A stretch of DNA of 64,000 nt from Axinella damicornis (lineage: Eukaryota; Porifera; Demospongiae; Axinellida; Axinellidae). Each line of letters begins with the position of its first letter. Position 1 is the first letter of the stretch. Below are positions 35,843-48,600 of this stretch, one piece after another. The stretch lies in the NCBI GenBank assembly GCA_963931865.1, contig OZ007507.1:5143148-5207147 (forward strand). Reading direction: 5' to 3'. Position numbers and translations under genes: made by a program. The notes below the pieces were generated by a model, which saw nothing but the letters and a program-made list of their open reading frames with translations, did no database searches and was not told the origin of the DNA.

Positions 35843-38800
35843 TTAATTAGTAAGATGAGAGTAAAATTCTTCTTGGGAAGTCTGAGAGTCAGGATGTCCT
35901 ATATTCTGGTACACAGCAGTTGTTGGCTTCAGATTAGCATACTCGGGCTCTTGTTCGTTCCCGCCATCCATATTGTGGTTTGATTCTGAATCATACTGTG
36001 CAGTAGATGGAACTTCAACAAGCTCATATGAGTGACTAGACTTGTGGTCTACGTATGTGTATGCTGCTTCATCTTTCTGTAGCTTCTCAGCTGCAGGTTG
36101 CTGTGATGATGCGCTATTGTAAGCAGGGTTATCCACATAACTTCTAGGTTTCTCATGACCACCATATAGTGGATTGTGCAAAATGCGATCTGGCTCCCTA
36201 CAAGATGATACAGTAGCAACAATCACTGTTATGATCCTGTTAACCAACAATCATTAGGGCGAGCCCTAGCCTCGTTCGCAGGCCTCCACCCAAGCTTGTG
36301 TGGAGGCCTGGGAATGAGGCTAGGTGAGCCCCACATACATGAGTTTGCTGTTCTTCTACTAGCATGCAAGCTATGGTAGTAGTATAATGACGTCAGTTTA
36401 GCTGCAAGAAAAGTCTGACACACTTCAGAATCTCTGCAATACAATCTTGCAGGTCTCAATCGGGGAGGTATTCTGCATGGTGAGCCCACGCAGGCAACTG
36501 CTCGTGTGCAAATATGAATGTATATGTGTATGGTTTATGCTTACACTGGTGGTGTCAATTTCTGTTTGCGGTTTCTCCTGACTGCGATGACAAGCACTAC
36601 AATCCCCACAACAACAAGAAGCACAAGGATCAGTGCTCCCACCAAACCCCCAAATACAGATGGTATGATGTCACGATCACGTGCACTTGCATCAGTAATC
36701 TGTGCTTCATCACAGTCATCAGTGCGACGTTGTAGCCTCAGGCAGCCAGTCTCTTCATAGTTGGGTAGGCAAGCAGGTGGGTCCATCACATGTAGACTAA
36801 ATCCACTGATGTCAATTCTGGAAGTTTCTGCCAGCCAGCAGCCCAAGGCCTCCTCGTTATCCCTGGATGCTGTAGCAGTTTCGAACTGCAGAAACACCAC
36901 AAGAGTTCTTTCCAGCCCATCATCAGTGTGGGTGCGGATGTTTGTAAATCTGATGTATGAAATGTTTCTATCTTGTGTTGTGCTTGGAAGGACTTGTGTA
37001 GAGATAATCTGAGACAATTCGTCAATCTATACAGGGACATATAAGAACACAAAAGTAAGGGTGTCACTAATCGCTGGACTACTAATCACTGGACTGGAAT
37101 TACGCACCGTCCATGGTATGCATTTACAAAAAATCTCACTTCCGGGTATGAATCTGCCTTGCACATGCATAGAGCAGAAGAGCTGGTGGAAGATCACTGT
37201 TGGGCTGCTGGGTCTCGTCTTGACTCAGACAGCGGCAGCAAAGGCAGTAAGTTGAGTTTACTAGCACTGGTGTCACTTTGTTATGGCACTATAGACTGTC
37301 TCCATACAGGGTCACAGATCATGTCCACTAGTAATGTATAGTCATCATTCTAGTAGCCATTGCTACACACCTCTTGCCAGGCTGCCCTCTCACCATGTAG
37401 CTGGTTGTCTTGCCATAGTATGCAGGCGCTAGGCATCTTGTTTCACAAATGATGTGCGCTACAATCGGAATGCCATATCTAAAACGTGGAAGTTTGAGGA
37501 AGTCAAAGTGATTATGTAGATACCTATAGAAAATAATTGCATACCACAGTGCATAAAAAGATTCCAGTCCAGTCCATTCCAGTGATTGGAAGTCCAGCGA
37601 TTACCCAAAAGTAACCTTCCAAGTTATACAGCATGTCTACAGCTACTCACACCCTATAGTACATGCATCTAGCATGTCCATAGTAATAAGACTATCTACC
37701 ACATACCACTTATAATCCACATGCTTATAATACTCTTACAGATACGTCTTCCATTTCCACCTCCTCATTCACCAGCCTGAAGCAAAGCAGAGCAGTACCT
37801 GAAAGAAATTATCATTGGACCACTCAAATGAGCCACTTCATCTCTTCAGACATGCAGAACGTTGTCATGCACATTAGACAGTCTCTGTTTATAAAACTAG
37901 AGCTGTGACCAATAATCAATTAATCAGTGATCACTGTAAAATCAATTATTGGTAGTAAAATATCAATTATTGAAATCCGTTTATGAGCATGTTAGTGAGC
38001 ACAATAAAGGGAACAGAAATGCAATAGAATGATGTCAAACGTGTAGCAAACAATCATTTGTATTCATGGTGTACTATTATAGCTATGGCGGGAAATTCAC
38101 ATCATAAAACGGATGTGTATTTGCAATACCTGGTGGTATGTACGTATGTTGAGCTCAATGCAGTAACTGTACACATACAACACAAAATTTGACCCAATAA
38201 TCCGATAATCGGTAATCATTCAACCCCAATAATCAGTGTTGATTCAAGGGAGCAATATAACTAATATTAACCCACCGTTTCCAGATGTGGTTGTCACGCC
38301 TAACGTGGCTGGTGGACCGTATCCAACTGTGTACGCTGTAACTGAGAACTGGTAGGTATAACAGGGAGTTAGAATCAGGTCTTGTAGACCCACTGATGTA
38401 GTAGTGGAGTTGACATCAAGCAGCTGCATCATCCTCCCACTTTCCACCTCCACAATTTTGACTGTGTATTTTGTGATAACGCCATTCTGGTCTGGGAGGG
38501 GTGGGGGGCTCCAGGAGAAGGACGGGATCTGTAAGTCCACTGTTATGTTCTGAGGAGAGCTGGAGGGTGCTGCATGAATGTGGTTGCAATCAATATAATA
38601 CACCTCCTTTAGTGTCATTCTACCATGCTGGAACAACGATAGTCACAGTAGTCGTTATTTGCAATGTTTCCATTGATCATTTTCATGCCTGAAGTTTGCG
38701 TGACTGTGATCAAGAATGTTGCAAATAAAGTACCAACTACAGTCAATGTCTAAGAGCAATTATTAGCAATGATGAAGATGATGATGGTGACTAGACCAGT

Positions 38801-41800
38801 GGACATGGTAACGTATACTAATACCTCCAAACCAAAATATGCATTAATGCCATAATATGGTTCTTTCTGTATAAACGTACAAGGATCTTGCCTGGGTGTG
38901 TTATATTGTGCCCATGCATAGGGGGAAGCTTATGGAAATGGGATTGATTCACACTTACCTGTTGGGTTGGTTCTAACTTGCACGGATCCAGATCTAGGTC
39001 CTTCTCCAGCACTAGTGTTTGCTGTCATTTGAACACTCACAAGCTGAAACGCAAGCAGGTTCTCTAGAGTGTATCTCGATGTGGAACCATCTGTCACCAG
39101 TATTCTCTCAGTCTCAGATGTATCACTGTCGAAGTTGATGTAGATGGTATAGCCGGTGACAATGCCATTGGGGTCATTGGGAGGTGACCACTGTATCATG
39201 ACCGCTTGGGTACTGTTAGTCACGGTCAAATCATTAGGGAAATCTCCAGGCACTGTAAAAGAATAACAAACAATCATATCAATATATCAATTGACAAGTG
39301 ATATTTCTGACCAAATTTACCATCCTGTGAGGTTGTTTGAGAGCTGCATGATTCCGGGCTGTTGCCATTTGTTTGCTGGGCAGACACACAACAGTTATAG
39401 CTTGTGAAAGGATGGAGGTCCATCAGTTGAAGAGTTTGATTTAAAACAGACACTCTGCATTGTGGTAAACTATCACCATCACCAAATCTGCACATGACAA
39501 TGTATGTTGTCCCGTTTCCCAGACCTTCCTCAGGTGGCTCCCAGCGAAGTAGCAATGCGGTAGAGGTTGTACCAGTGAGGGTGACATTGCGTGGAGAACC
39601 TGAATCAAAACAAGTAGCAATACTGGAATATACCTGCATATTTCCTGCACATCAAAGGAAGTACCTGATCACTGCTTTCAGTTATTATTGAAAATAGTGC
39701 TGCTCTTAGAACTAAAAGCAGTGATCAGGTATACCTTTAATGTACTTAAGTGAAAACAATCACAATTATTGTGATTGTATTCACTCAATGTACAATCTTG
39801 CAGTGTTGCCATGACGAATGAGGGCATGCGGTTAGCATAACCCACCTCCCCCTATTCCACTAACACAGAGCCTATCTCCCAAGATCACTGCAGGAAGTGA
39901 TGTCAGAAGCTGACATTCTCATAGCACAATGATTATTAATGTGCTGGTTCAATTCTTTGTTAAGTGCTGAAGTCTTCCACAGAAAGTCTGCCATTTCCAA
40001 TCCTATATTCAATTTCCTTCCTGAGTGTGCATGAGGGATATCTGCACATCCACTTAAGGAATCACCAATAGTGCATGGCCTTTAAAATTTTTGTGAGTTT
40101 AGGCACTCTGCACCATCTGTGGCTGTTTATATACAAGGCTTGGGAAGTAGACTTAGACCACAGATAAGCACACTTTGAAAGGAAAAAGTTGTTTTGGTTA
40201 CAACCTCATACTACACTACTTCTATGAATACATGCTGGCAAAGGAGCTGATAAGTGAGTGCTTGAATGAACTTCAGTATATAGCCACCCACTAACCAAAT
40301 TCTAAACATTTTCTAGGAGTGTATAGGCCCTAACAGTGACTGAACGTTTATAAGCAACACAGGGAAAACTACCTGGTAATACGGGGCTGGACGGGCACCG
40401 TCATTGTCAAAATTACTCCGTGATCGCACTGTATGCTTGCCGTTTTGAGTCCGTGGTGGGAACACTTGAAGACGGACTCATGCACAGCTTTTTCGCCATT
40501 GTTGCTTAGAGGAGTGCCCGTAGGTGTGGTCTACGCCGGAAATAACGTAATATTCAAAACTAGATGGTTCCCACCACGGAGTCGAACGGACTCAAACGGC
40601 AGGCATACGGTGCGATCACGGAACGCCTTTGACGATGAAAATGCCCGTCCGATCCCGTATTCACAGGTAGTTTTTCCTGTGCAAGCTGCACTGAATCACA
40701 CATAACTATGATATCCTAGTAATTGAGTGGAAAAGGGGGAAACGTGTTTAATCAACCCCGAAGGTCAAAGATCAACTATGGTCATATCATTGTGTAACAA
40801 GGCATGAATGAACACTGAATTTCAACAGTTTACCGTCAGGGAAAGCATATACTTGATCTTTGACCTTTAACATGGCCAACACACACGGCAGGGCAGGTAG
40901 GGCAATTGCCCCACCACTTTTACAGGATCCTTACATATCCCACTTTTGTGAAACAAATTGAACTTCCGATGCCTCATTCATAGGAGAGTTGCCATGAGAG
41001 CCCTTCCCAAAATAAAATTTCCGCACTTCGCAAAGTTTCTCTGTGGAGGTTGACTGGCACACCTACGGGCACACCCAAGCATGCATGATGATCGTACAAT
41101 CATCACACATTGCATGATGCTGAGGAAGACAGCAATGAAGCAGTGGAAAGCACAAAGTTGCCATGAGAGCCTTTCCTGATGACTGAAGATGATGATGAGA
41201 AACGTTTCTGCACTTAGTGGGTTTCTTGTCTCCTTAGCAGCCTCTGTGGAGATGGGGGGTCACAACAGTGCCTCCAGTGTCATATAGCCTGCATGCACAC
41301 TTTTGCCTACCACCTCCATCTAGCAAGACCTGACATTATCAACCGCCCTATACACCCTGCCTCCTTCAGCTCAACAGACAGTAGAGCCGTAACCCATGGC
41401 ACTACAATAATGAGGAATTGCAAGCAGATACTCACTCACTCACTCAGAAAAGCTAAGGAAAGAGTGTGGTCAATCGTACTACTGTGAATGCTCAGAAGTG
41501 TGACATATGCATGACAACCGTAAGTATTGCATAGCTTGTTCAACATGTACTATAACAAAACACAAGGCCCAAAAATTAAGCAGCCCCAACATCATGTCCA
41601 TCCTAATGCCTACGAGCCAAAAGTGCAAAATGAGGGAAACAAGGTTTGGTTTCAGATAGGCTCTGTTATTTTCCTCAAATCTCAAATGGCCACAGGGGGA
41701 GTGCTTGGTCCACAACACAAATACCTAGGCAGCTCTGAAGATCATCTGAAAGTGCATATCCACTGTCGCAGGTGCAGCTGTAGCCACCATCCAAATTAGT

Positions 41801-43410
41801 GCAGCTGTGATGACAACCAGCAGCATCTTCCTCACATTCATTGATATCTGTAGGCAATATGAGCGTTAAGATTCAGCATTGCATTTTGGAGTAGAAATTC
41901 CACCTGCACAAACCTGTGTGACAGTCAGATCCTGTCCAGCCAGAGGGACACACACACGTACCCGCAGCTATGCATGTGTGATTGCTGTCACAGTCTGTAC
42001 AAAGGGCTATGAAGAAGTAAGAAACAATAGTCTGATTCATTTTGACTTAGTTGTATGGTATTTCACAAGGAGTAACTTACCAGTAGTACACATGTTACCA
42101 CTATAACCAGTGGGACATTCGCAAATATTTGGCGCAGTACAGACCTCCCAGGCTTCACAGCTTGGGCTGCAAGTAGCTGTATAATTGAAGTACATAATAT
42201 TGAAGCCCCATTGCCCCACTTTTTGTGTCTAAGCACACAACATCATGGTCATTAACAAGGTTTGCAACATTGCATGTGCAGAGACTTTCAATGCCTGCAT
42301 ATTGACAGAAGAAAACATTCATGTTTGTACAAACATAGCTTCGTTATGTGTTCCATGCAGTCGCATCTTGCCTCAGGTTACTCTACTAATGCAACTAGCT
42401 ACAAGAGTGCTTGTGACTGTTTCATGCTAGCCATGACTGCAGCTCTGTAAGTCTCTGTGTCATGATATCAGTCGCCTCCGTCTCCGAATCAGGTGGTTCC
42501 ACAGCTCATAGAATTACAACAGCATATTGATGACTGTTTCATGCCGTCACAGCTGGAACATTGGGTCTCTCCACTGTGTGTTCGCCTCTCTGTCTTGCTT
42601 CACACAACTCTGCTGCTCTCTAGTCATGGTTACCATTTGATGGTGTACAGATGCAACTTTGGCTTTCTCCATACTTATAGTGAAATGTGGACTTGACAGG
42701 ATATTCCAGATATAGCGTAATGTGAAACAAATCTATAATTATAGACACATAGATGTATACAGCATGAGGGATGTACCCTAGTAATAACACATACCTAAAT
42801 ATAGACAGTGCAGGCCTTCTACTAGCCTCGTTCCCAGTCCCACGCCCAGCTTTTCGTCGCTTGCAGTACCGTACTGCAAGCGACGAAAAGCTGGGCGTGG
42901 GACTGGGTACGAGGCTAGCCTTCTACATCTCGATCGCTTGTCTTGCATAGTGCAAGCGATCAAAAACTTCCAGAAGGTGTAGAAGGCCTGTGAACGAGGT
43001 AGGGTTTGCTCAGGCTCACCCCCAAAACACGTACACTGCAAGAAAACAGATTGTGGTCTCTTTAATACAACTTACGGCAACAAGTGTTCCCAGAGTCACA
43101 GGATCGGTACCCTGCACAGCAGCTAGACTGGGAAGTGTACTCCGTCCGATAGCGAGTCATAAGCTGCTGGCGGTATCTAGTTCTGAAATGAGATCATAGA
43201 AGAATACACTATCTAGATCTCTCACAGTGATGGAGCTAGAACTATCTATCAGATGGTAGCTAGATGAAATATTGTCCTCTAAAACCTCGATATAAACACA
43301 CCTGCTGCATCTCGACCACCAGCACTGGTAGTAGGATTTATATGACTGCCTTGCGTAGGTCGAATAGGAGTGTTGGCGGGTAATACTCTGGTAACAAACA
43401 CTGCATTTTC

Positions 43411-43451
<41 letters not shown>

Positions 43452-43652
43452 CGGTGGAATTTCCAAACAGAAATGCTGCATCTATTATTAGCTAAACGTT
43501 TTCCCCTGGAGAACATAGCTAGACAAAAAAAGGTAATAACAGAATAGAAAGACTGCGACCGTTGCGACCTACCCTTGCTGTTGCAATTGTGTCCTGCAGG
43601 ATTGAAGTGTAATCCCTACGACGAGGACGAGAGCCAGCAGAAAGGTCGCCAT
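35843..43652 (-). CDS. EMI-EGFx3-FN3x3 receptor with ITAM and NPxY tail
   Basis: Twelve phase-consistent exons: 43573-43652, 43302-43400, 43076-43182, 42081-42176, 41914-41994, 41725-41847, 39321-39599, 38959-39252, 38276-38569, 37740-37798, 36545-37026, 35843-36197; 782 aa plus TAA. Signal peptide MATFLLALVLVVGITLQSC. EMI-like domain about 27-95 (VCYQSITRQ, WWSRCSRTRYRQ, CCAGYR). Two short EGF modules (CECPTGYSGNMC; CVCPSGWTGSDC) and one Ca-binding EGF (DINECEEDAAGCHHSC). Three FN3 domains (LLLRWEPPEEG; MIQWSPPNDPNG; SWSPPPLPDQNG). Juxtamembrane domain, membrane helix about 628-653, then a roughly 129-residue tail with NPLY, NPAY, EYANLKPTTAVYQNI (ITAM spacing) and FYSHL. EMI plus EGF with NPxY and ITAM motifs is the design of CED-1/Draper/MEGF10 engulfment receptors; FN3 domains are an addition. 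Ligand unknown; role is inferred. A missed exon at 39600-41724 cannot be excluded. Confidence 0.85.
36266..36323. mobile_element. Short foldback element, CTAGCCTCGTTC family
   Basis: 58-bp palindrome from CTAGCCTCGTTCGCAGGCCT to AGGCCTGGGAATGAGGCTAG in the last intron of the ITAM receptor. Confidence 0.75.
40358..40681. mobile_element. TIR element in ITAM-receptor intron
   Basis: Ends CACAGGGAAAACTACCTG and mirrored CAGGTAGTTTTTCCTGTG. Inverted homology continues inward through GGACGGGCA, CCGTGATCGCAC and CCGTGGTGGGAAC, so the TIRs are about 110-130 bp. Length 324 bp, no transposase. Confidence 0.75.
40860..41270. repeat. Dispersed repeat with GCCATGAGAGCC / CCTCTGTGGAG segments
   Basis: Contains two related half-units (GCCATGAGAGCCCTTCCC... 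and GCCATGAGAGCCTTTCCT...), each ending in a TTTCTGCACTT or CTCTGTGGAG block. An inverted relative covers about 55780-56170 (CATGCCCACAGGTGTCAGTC, GCTGTCTTCCTAAGCATC). A fragment near 29345-29437 was the target of the long-TIR element. Function none visible. Confidence 0.6.
42822..42918. mobile_element. Foldback element, CTAGCCTCGTTCCCAG family (near-perfect)
   Basis: 97-bp near-perfect palindrome: CTAGCCTCGTTCCCAGTCCC at the left, GGGACTGGGTACGAGGCTAG at the right, centre at GCAGTACCGTACTGC. It is the cleanest copy in the window. A second hairpin with TTCTACA ends follows at 42920-42990. Both are in the intron between the EMI and first EGF exons. Confidence 0.9.
43414..43451. repeat. (GATA)n microsatellite
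   Basis: About nine GATA units in the intron between ITAM-receptor exons 43573-43652 and 43302-43400, close to the acceptor of the latter. Confidence 0.95.
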
Positions 43653-45658
43653 CCCAATGTGCAGTTCAGCTGATCAAGTATCTTGTGATGTCATATCCGG
43701 TGTATAATTGAAAGAGCACATGCGCAGGAGGAACTTTTGATTGTGCATTGTGAAAATTGATGTAGCTACAAGGACAGAAGAAACACCAACACTCACATAT
43801 TATAATACATACCCTAGATCATGTAGTTGTAGGGACCATGCATTTGCCATTGCCTTGACCATAGAAGTAGTTAGGGAAGGAGAGGCCCTGTATTTGCTCA
43901 CTGTGCCAGAGCTGCCAACCCGGACAGCAGAAATGGGTGAGATTTGGGCACAAGGCCAATATAAATGTGTAATTTAGACTACAACCAAAACATCTGTGAG
44001 ACTCCATATAAAACAGTAGCTACTACTGCATTGAAATCTGTGAGACTCACAGCTAAACTGTGAGAGTTGGCAGGTCTGCAGTGCTACCATGCCATTGGTA
44101 AACGTATCAGTCCTTGTTGAAGGGGAAATTGTAGTCTCGCAGAGCCAGACCCAGCAAGACTAGGGAAATTGCTGTAGAGGATTTATGTACTGTTTACTTA
44201 GCTAAATGAAGATCTGAACACCGACGTCGACACTCCGAAGAGCATGACTGTGCCAGGGTTCGAGACCAGGGTGAATGTAGTACCCAAATTATCATTATTG
44301 ACCTCCTTTTTTTCTTGATGTAGTTTGTACCATGCAATTCCAAGCACATAATATAATAGCTACCATGCATATTAGAAATGCAGGCCAGAAAACCTATCAT
44401 TAGTGGTATATATATGGTAGTTATGGACAGGTGACATCCTCCCGGCTAGGGTAGCCAGACAGTACAGGCAGTTTATTCATTTAGTGCATACTATACATTT
44501 GGTTTGTGGGCGATGAGCTATACACAATACTTACAAGACGGTACCACAGCAATGTTTTATCACAAGATAATTATACACGAGACGAAAAAAATTGCAACTT
44601 TAAACTTCCATTGATTAACCATAGTAAGAAATATAATGACATTGGCATTTGTGTCAGCTACATGTATCTAGAAGCGTGCAGGGGCTGAACTCCTGCCCCC
44701 CACCTACATGTATGATAGAGTTCGTTGATCATGCACTGTCAACATTAGTTGAAAGAAAGTCCAGGAAGCAGGGACACAGGCAATAAACTACCAATTCAAC
44801 ATGTATACATCCTTGAGTAGGCTTGAGCTGCATGTTGGTACTGAGAATAAGCTCCAGACCGAACGGTAGCTTGCCACCCATCTCTGCATCAATTATTGAT
44901 CATCCAAGTGGAATGTTTCATTCTCAGTTTATAATTCCCCAGGAGGCATGAGAAGAAAAATTGGAGATAGGCTAGTGCAAGCAAGGCCTGAATAAAAACT
45001 GCTTATGTTTTTGTTACCAAGGGACTAGGTCTGGAAAATATTTCCTGTGGAGTTCTTTATAACCCATAAGAAACTGTGAAGCATGCCTAATATTATCCCC
45101 CCTCCCCCCCCCCCCCCCCCCCCCCCCCCCACTAAAATTCTCAAACATATTATGAGGGTGATGGCCAAGTTGTCAATCTCTAATTAGCTACATATCAAAG
45201 GGGGTGGGAACCCAGAAAGGGACATGCGGCTACGTATACTTACATGAGCATTAAATTTTCATAAGTTGGCTGGATTATGACACCCTTTGAAAACACGTCC
45301 ACATGTACATGTATCAAGTTTGTTCAACTAGACTGTAAACTCAGATTTGAACCCAAAAACAGTTATACATACTCCAAAAATATAGACAGCTGGAACAAAA
45401 GAGTTCACAGGGAGGGAGGATACAATGGTGATGGTGACGGTGGTGGTACGTAGTTTTAAAAATCTGATCATGATATGAGTCAGAATAAATAACACATAAT
45501 AATTTTAAAAAGGTCAGCTTGAGCTACATAGCTACCTGTTTTCATTCAATATTGCCAGAAAGTGATCTACGTCTATAGTACATCTATTGGAATCACAAAC
45601 AGTAAATCAGCTTTATATATAAAATGCCTATTTTCCCTATTTACACATAGAATGAACT
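43653..45658. other. Intergenic region between ITAM receptor and T-box gene
   Basis: About 2 kb without a supportable gene. It includes the upstream region of the ITAM receptor and the 3' flank of the T-box gene. A 27-base poly-C tract (45104-45130) is the only clear feature. A B-box-like GGGTTCGAGACC at 44257 has no tRNA around it. Confidence 0.6.
45104..45130. repeat. 27-base poly-C tract
   Basis: Uninterrupted C run preceded by a CCCCCCT imperfect extension from 45097. Confidence 0.95.
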
Positions 45659-48600
45659 CTAGGGGAAGTTTGGTGAATTCCACTGCCTATTTTCCTGCTG
45701 CTGTATATGGTGCTGATGTGACGTGTACGAACCCTGAGGGTATTCAGGGGGGTTGGGTAGTCTATCTATGGTGTACACAGGGCCAGTACTACTACTCGTT
45801 ACTTGTCCGTAGCCGACATTAAATGTTTGCTGTAGATGTCTTGGTTGTGCGATATATGTAGCTTGAACTGGGGTGGCAGCAACTTGCTGGAAAACTTGTC
45901 CATATGCCGCAGCAAGTCCTTGAACAGGTCTGTGTTGAAAAGCGGGAGTGGAGGTATGGTGGCTTGTTGTTTGTGGGGATGGGTTAGTTGCAACATACTG
46001 GAAGGGTGAAGACTGAGCAGAGAAATGAGTGAGAGGTTGGAGAGGGGCAGAAGTTGTTGAAGCAGTCGAGTGGTACCCACCCGGGCTGGAGCCGACTCTT
46101 GTGCTAGCAAGTGCCAGCTGACTAGCAGTCACAGGCCGGTAGGCAATCGCAGCAGCCTCTGCAGGGTACAGGATGTGAGTGGGTTGCGGATGGCCTGAAA
46201 GTAGGGGAGGGATAAGACGTGAGAGCAAGCCATATCAGTGGTGTTACAAGGTTTCATTGTACTCCTAATTAGGCGGTACAATTATTATTCCTGCACTTAT
46301 ATCTGAGGTCATCAGAAAGACTGCATTACATAATACTGTAGGTGATGATCAATAGCTTTCCCTTGATTTTAACGACTGACTTATAAGTACCGCTATCCCA
46401 GGCTCCTCCCCAGCTTTTGTTGCATACTGTATACATAAAACCAGAGGGGTTGGACACATTTTCTGCGCACATGACTATGTGCTGCGTTTGAACGGAAATT
46501 ATTGTGTGTTTTATGTTCCTAACCTCGCCGGCCTCGTTCCCACGTCAATATGGCCTGGAACCAAAGTAAAACGTAAAGTGCCAACGAGAAGTGAAGCTAC
46601 AGTTGGGGAGTCTGAAAGATAGGAAGTACCGTATTTCCACTATCAAACGCCGCACTCGATTAGTGGCCGCCCTCGAATAATAGCCGCACCTCCAGAAGGG
46701 CTGAACGAAATAAAGCCCTTCCAGTTGGAGTATACCGGGAGTGTCTCTTAACTCTGGCTTCTCCGCCATCCCACGCGGCCGATCCTTCAAGAGGCGGTAC
46801 AGCCTAAGTGACCCTGGGGTTGAACGGGGTTTGACAGCATATTTGGAATCTACTCCACTGAAGCCTTCGAATGATGTCAAGTTTGTTGAGATACTTGTAA
46901 AGACTACCGAGAACACACTTCAGAATAGCAAACATTAGCCTACGCAAGTAGCTAGGTCGCATGACCGTGTCCAACCTCCTTTGACATAAAACTGGAGAGA
47001 GCCTGTATGATTTGATCACATGCATGGTGACACACTAAGCACGGTTTTAGACATGGTTTTGACAGTCCAATTATCGGCCACACACTCCGTTTCAACCTCA
47101 ATGATGCCACAGAGTTGCCTTGTTTATACTCACAGTGCTGGACGGCACTCAGTGTGACAGCAAGGAGTCCTGGATAGTCCACAACAAACAGATGACAACA
47201 ATTATTACAATATGAACACAGTCCCAGAAGAAAGTTGGGCTGGGACTAGTTAGCTATGTTGCTGACAAGATAGCTACTCGCCTGGCATAGCCTTGTGTCC
47301 ACTTCCTCCAAGTTAGTATACGGGTTGTGCGTACATCACAAGGTAGACCCATGCATGCAGGGAGACCACTTACAATAGCCTGGCATCCGCATATGAAACA
47401 CAATGAGCAGACACTGGCCTATGACAGGCAGCAAGGTAGGTAGGTAGCTGGTCTAGTATTTTCTTATGGGATCGTGTTCAAACGGTAATAGTTATTCTCG
47501 GAACTTACAGTTGTTCATTGCTTCAAGACTCCTCACTGTTGTACAGTTGTACACGTGATCAAATGTTTCAGGCTCTCATCCCACTTTATGTACAGTTAGT
47601 CCAGCCGATAGACCTTCTCCACCTGGACGGTCACACAGCACGCAGAAGGCGGAGAGGGTACAGCAAACTTTGCATGTTTCTCTCGAATGCCAATACATGA
47701 TCATGTTAATCCAGTAGGGTGCCATTGAAGATGAGTTCTGTATCCAGAGAGACATCCGGGTCAGACTAGCTAACTTAACCAGGCCATGTGTGTATGATCA
47801 GCCCATCGGAGAGTGTCTAGAAGGCTAGACTGGAGCTCAGTCAAACAGGAGGTTTTCGTGATACTTCGCTACTGTCCCAAGGAACTCAAGTGGGTCCTTC
47901 ACTGCCTTTGCTAGAAAGGCTTCTTTTTGAGTAGCTAATAGAGTGATAGCGTCAGAAAATGGCTTCAAATCAGCCATCTACACATGTACAGTATAGCTAC
48001 TATGAACACTTTATAAGAGCCAATTTACACACCATCTATGCTAATCAAGCTGCTGACATGGCTTGTAGGGTAGGGTAAGTTAGCATGCTTGCCACTTTTA
48101 CTATCAACTATCCCATCTGTGCCCATAGGGTTCAACAAATTTTTCATCCTACAATTTCAACGTCTGACGTCACTCCCTTCAGTGTCCTTGTGAGATAGGC
48201 TTCGTGCCAGCAAAAAGGGTGGAACTGGGGGAGTGAGATGGCACTGGGCTGAGATCATATGGCTGAGTCTTAGCTGGTCATACTGAACCAGCTGTTTCTG
48301 TCCCACACATAAGTTCTCTCACCTAGTAGGTATCTGGGATTCATGGTTTCCCCAAGCTAAGTTGATTTAGAAGACGTTAATGAGTGGGTGTGGTTAGGTT
48401 CACGAATGTGCTGATGATGGCAGCCGAGTGTGCTTGTGTAGCTAGTTTGAGTACCTGACAGAAGATCACATGGTCAGTTTTTTGCAGTCTTCAAGAAAGA
48501 GTTACCTAAAAGATCAACTGCTAGCTAGTTCCATTGATACCTTTAACCCTTTACCACCCACAGATTATGAAGGTCAGTTTTTTTAGCTTGTAATTTACTT

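Noticed and set aside
35843..36250. Tail exon as a stand-alone small gene
   Set aside because: A TAG/GT-consistent acceptor at 36198 and exact phase match to the GTAAGC donor at 36544 make it the last exon of the receptor.
44215..44285. B-box-like GGGTTCGAGACC suggesting a tRNA
   Set aside because: No cloverleaf can be drawn around it.
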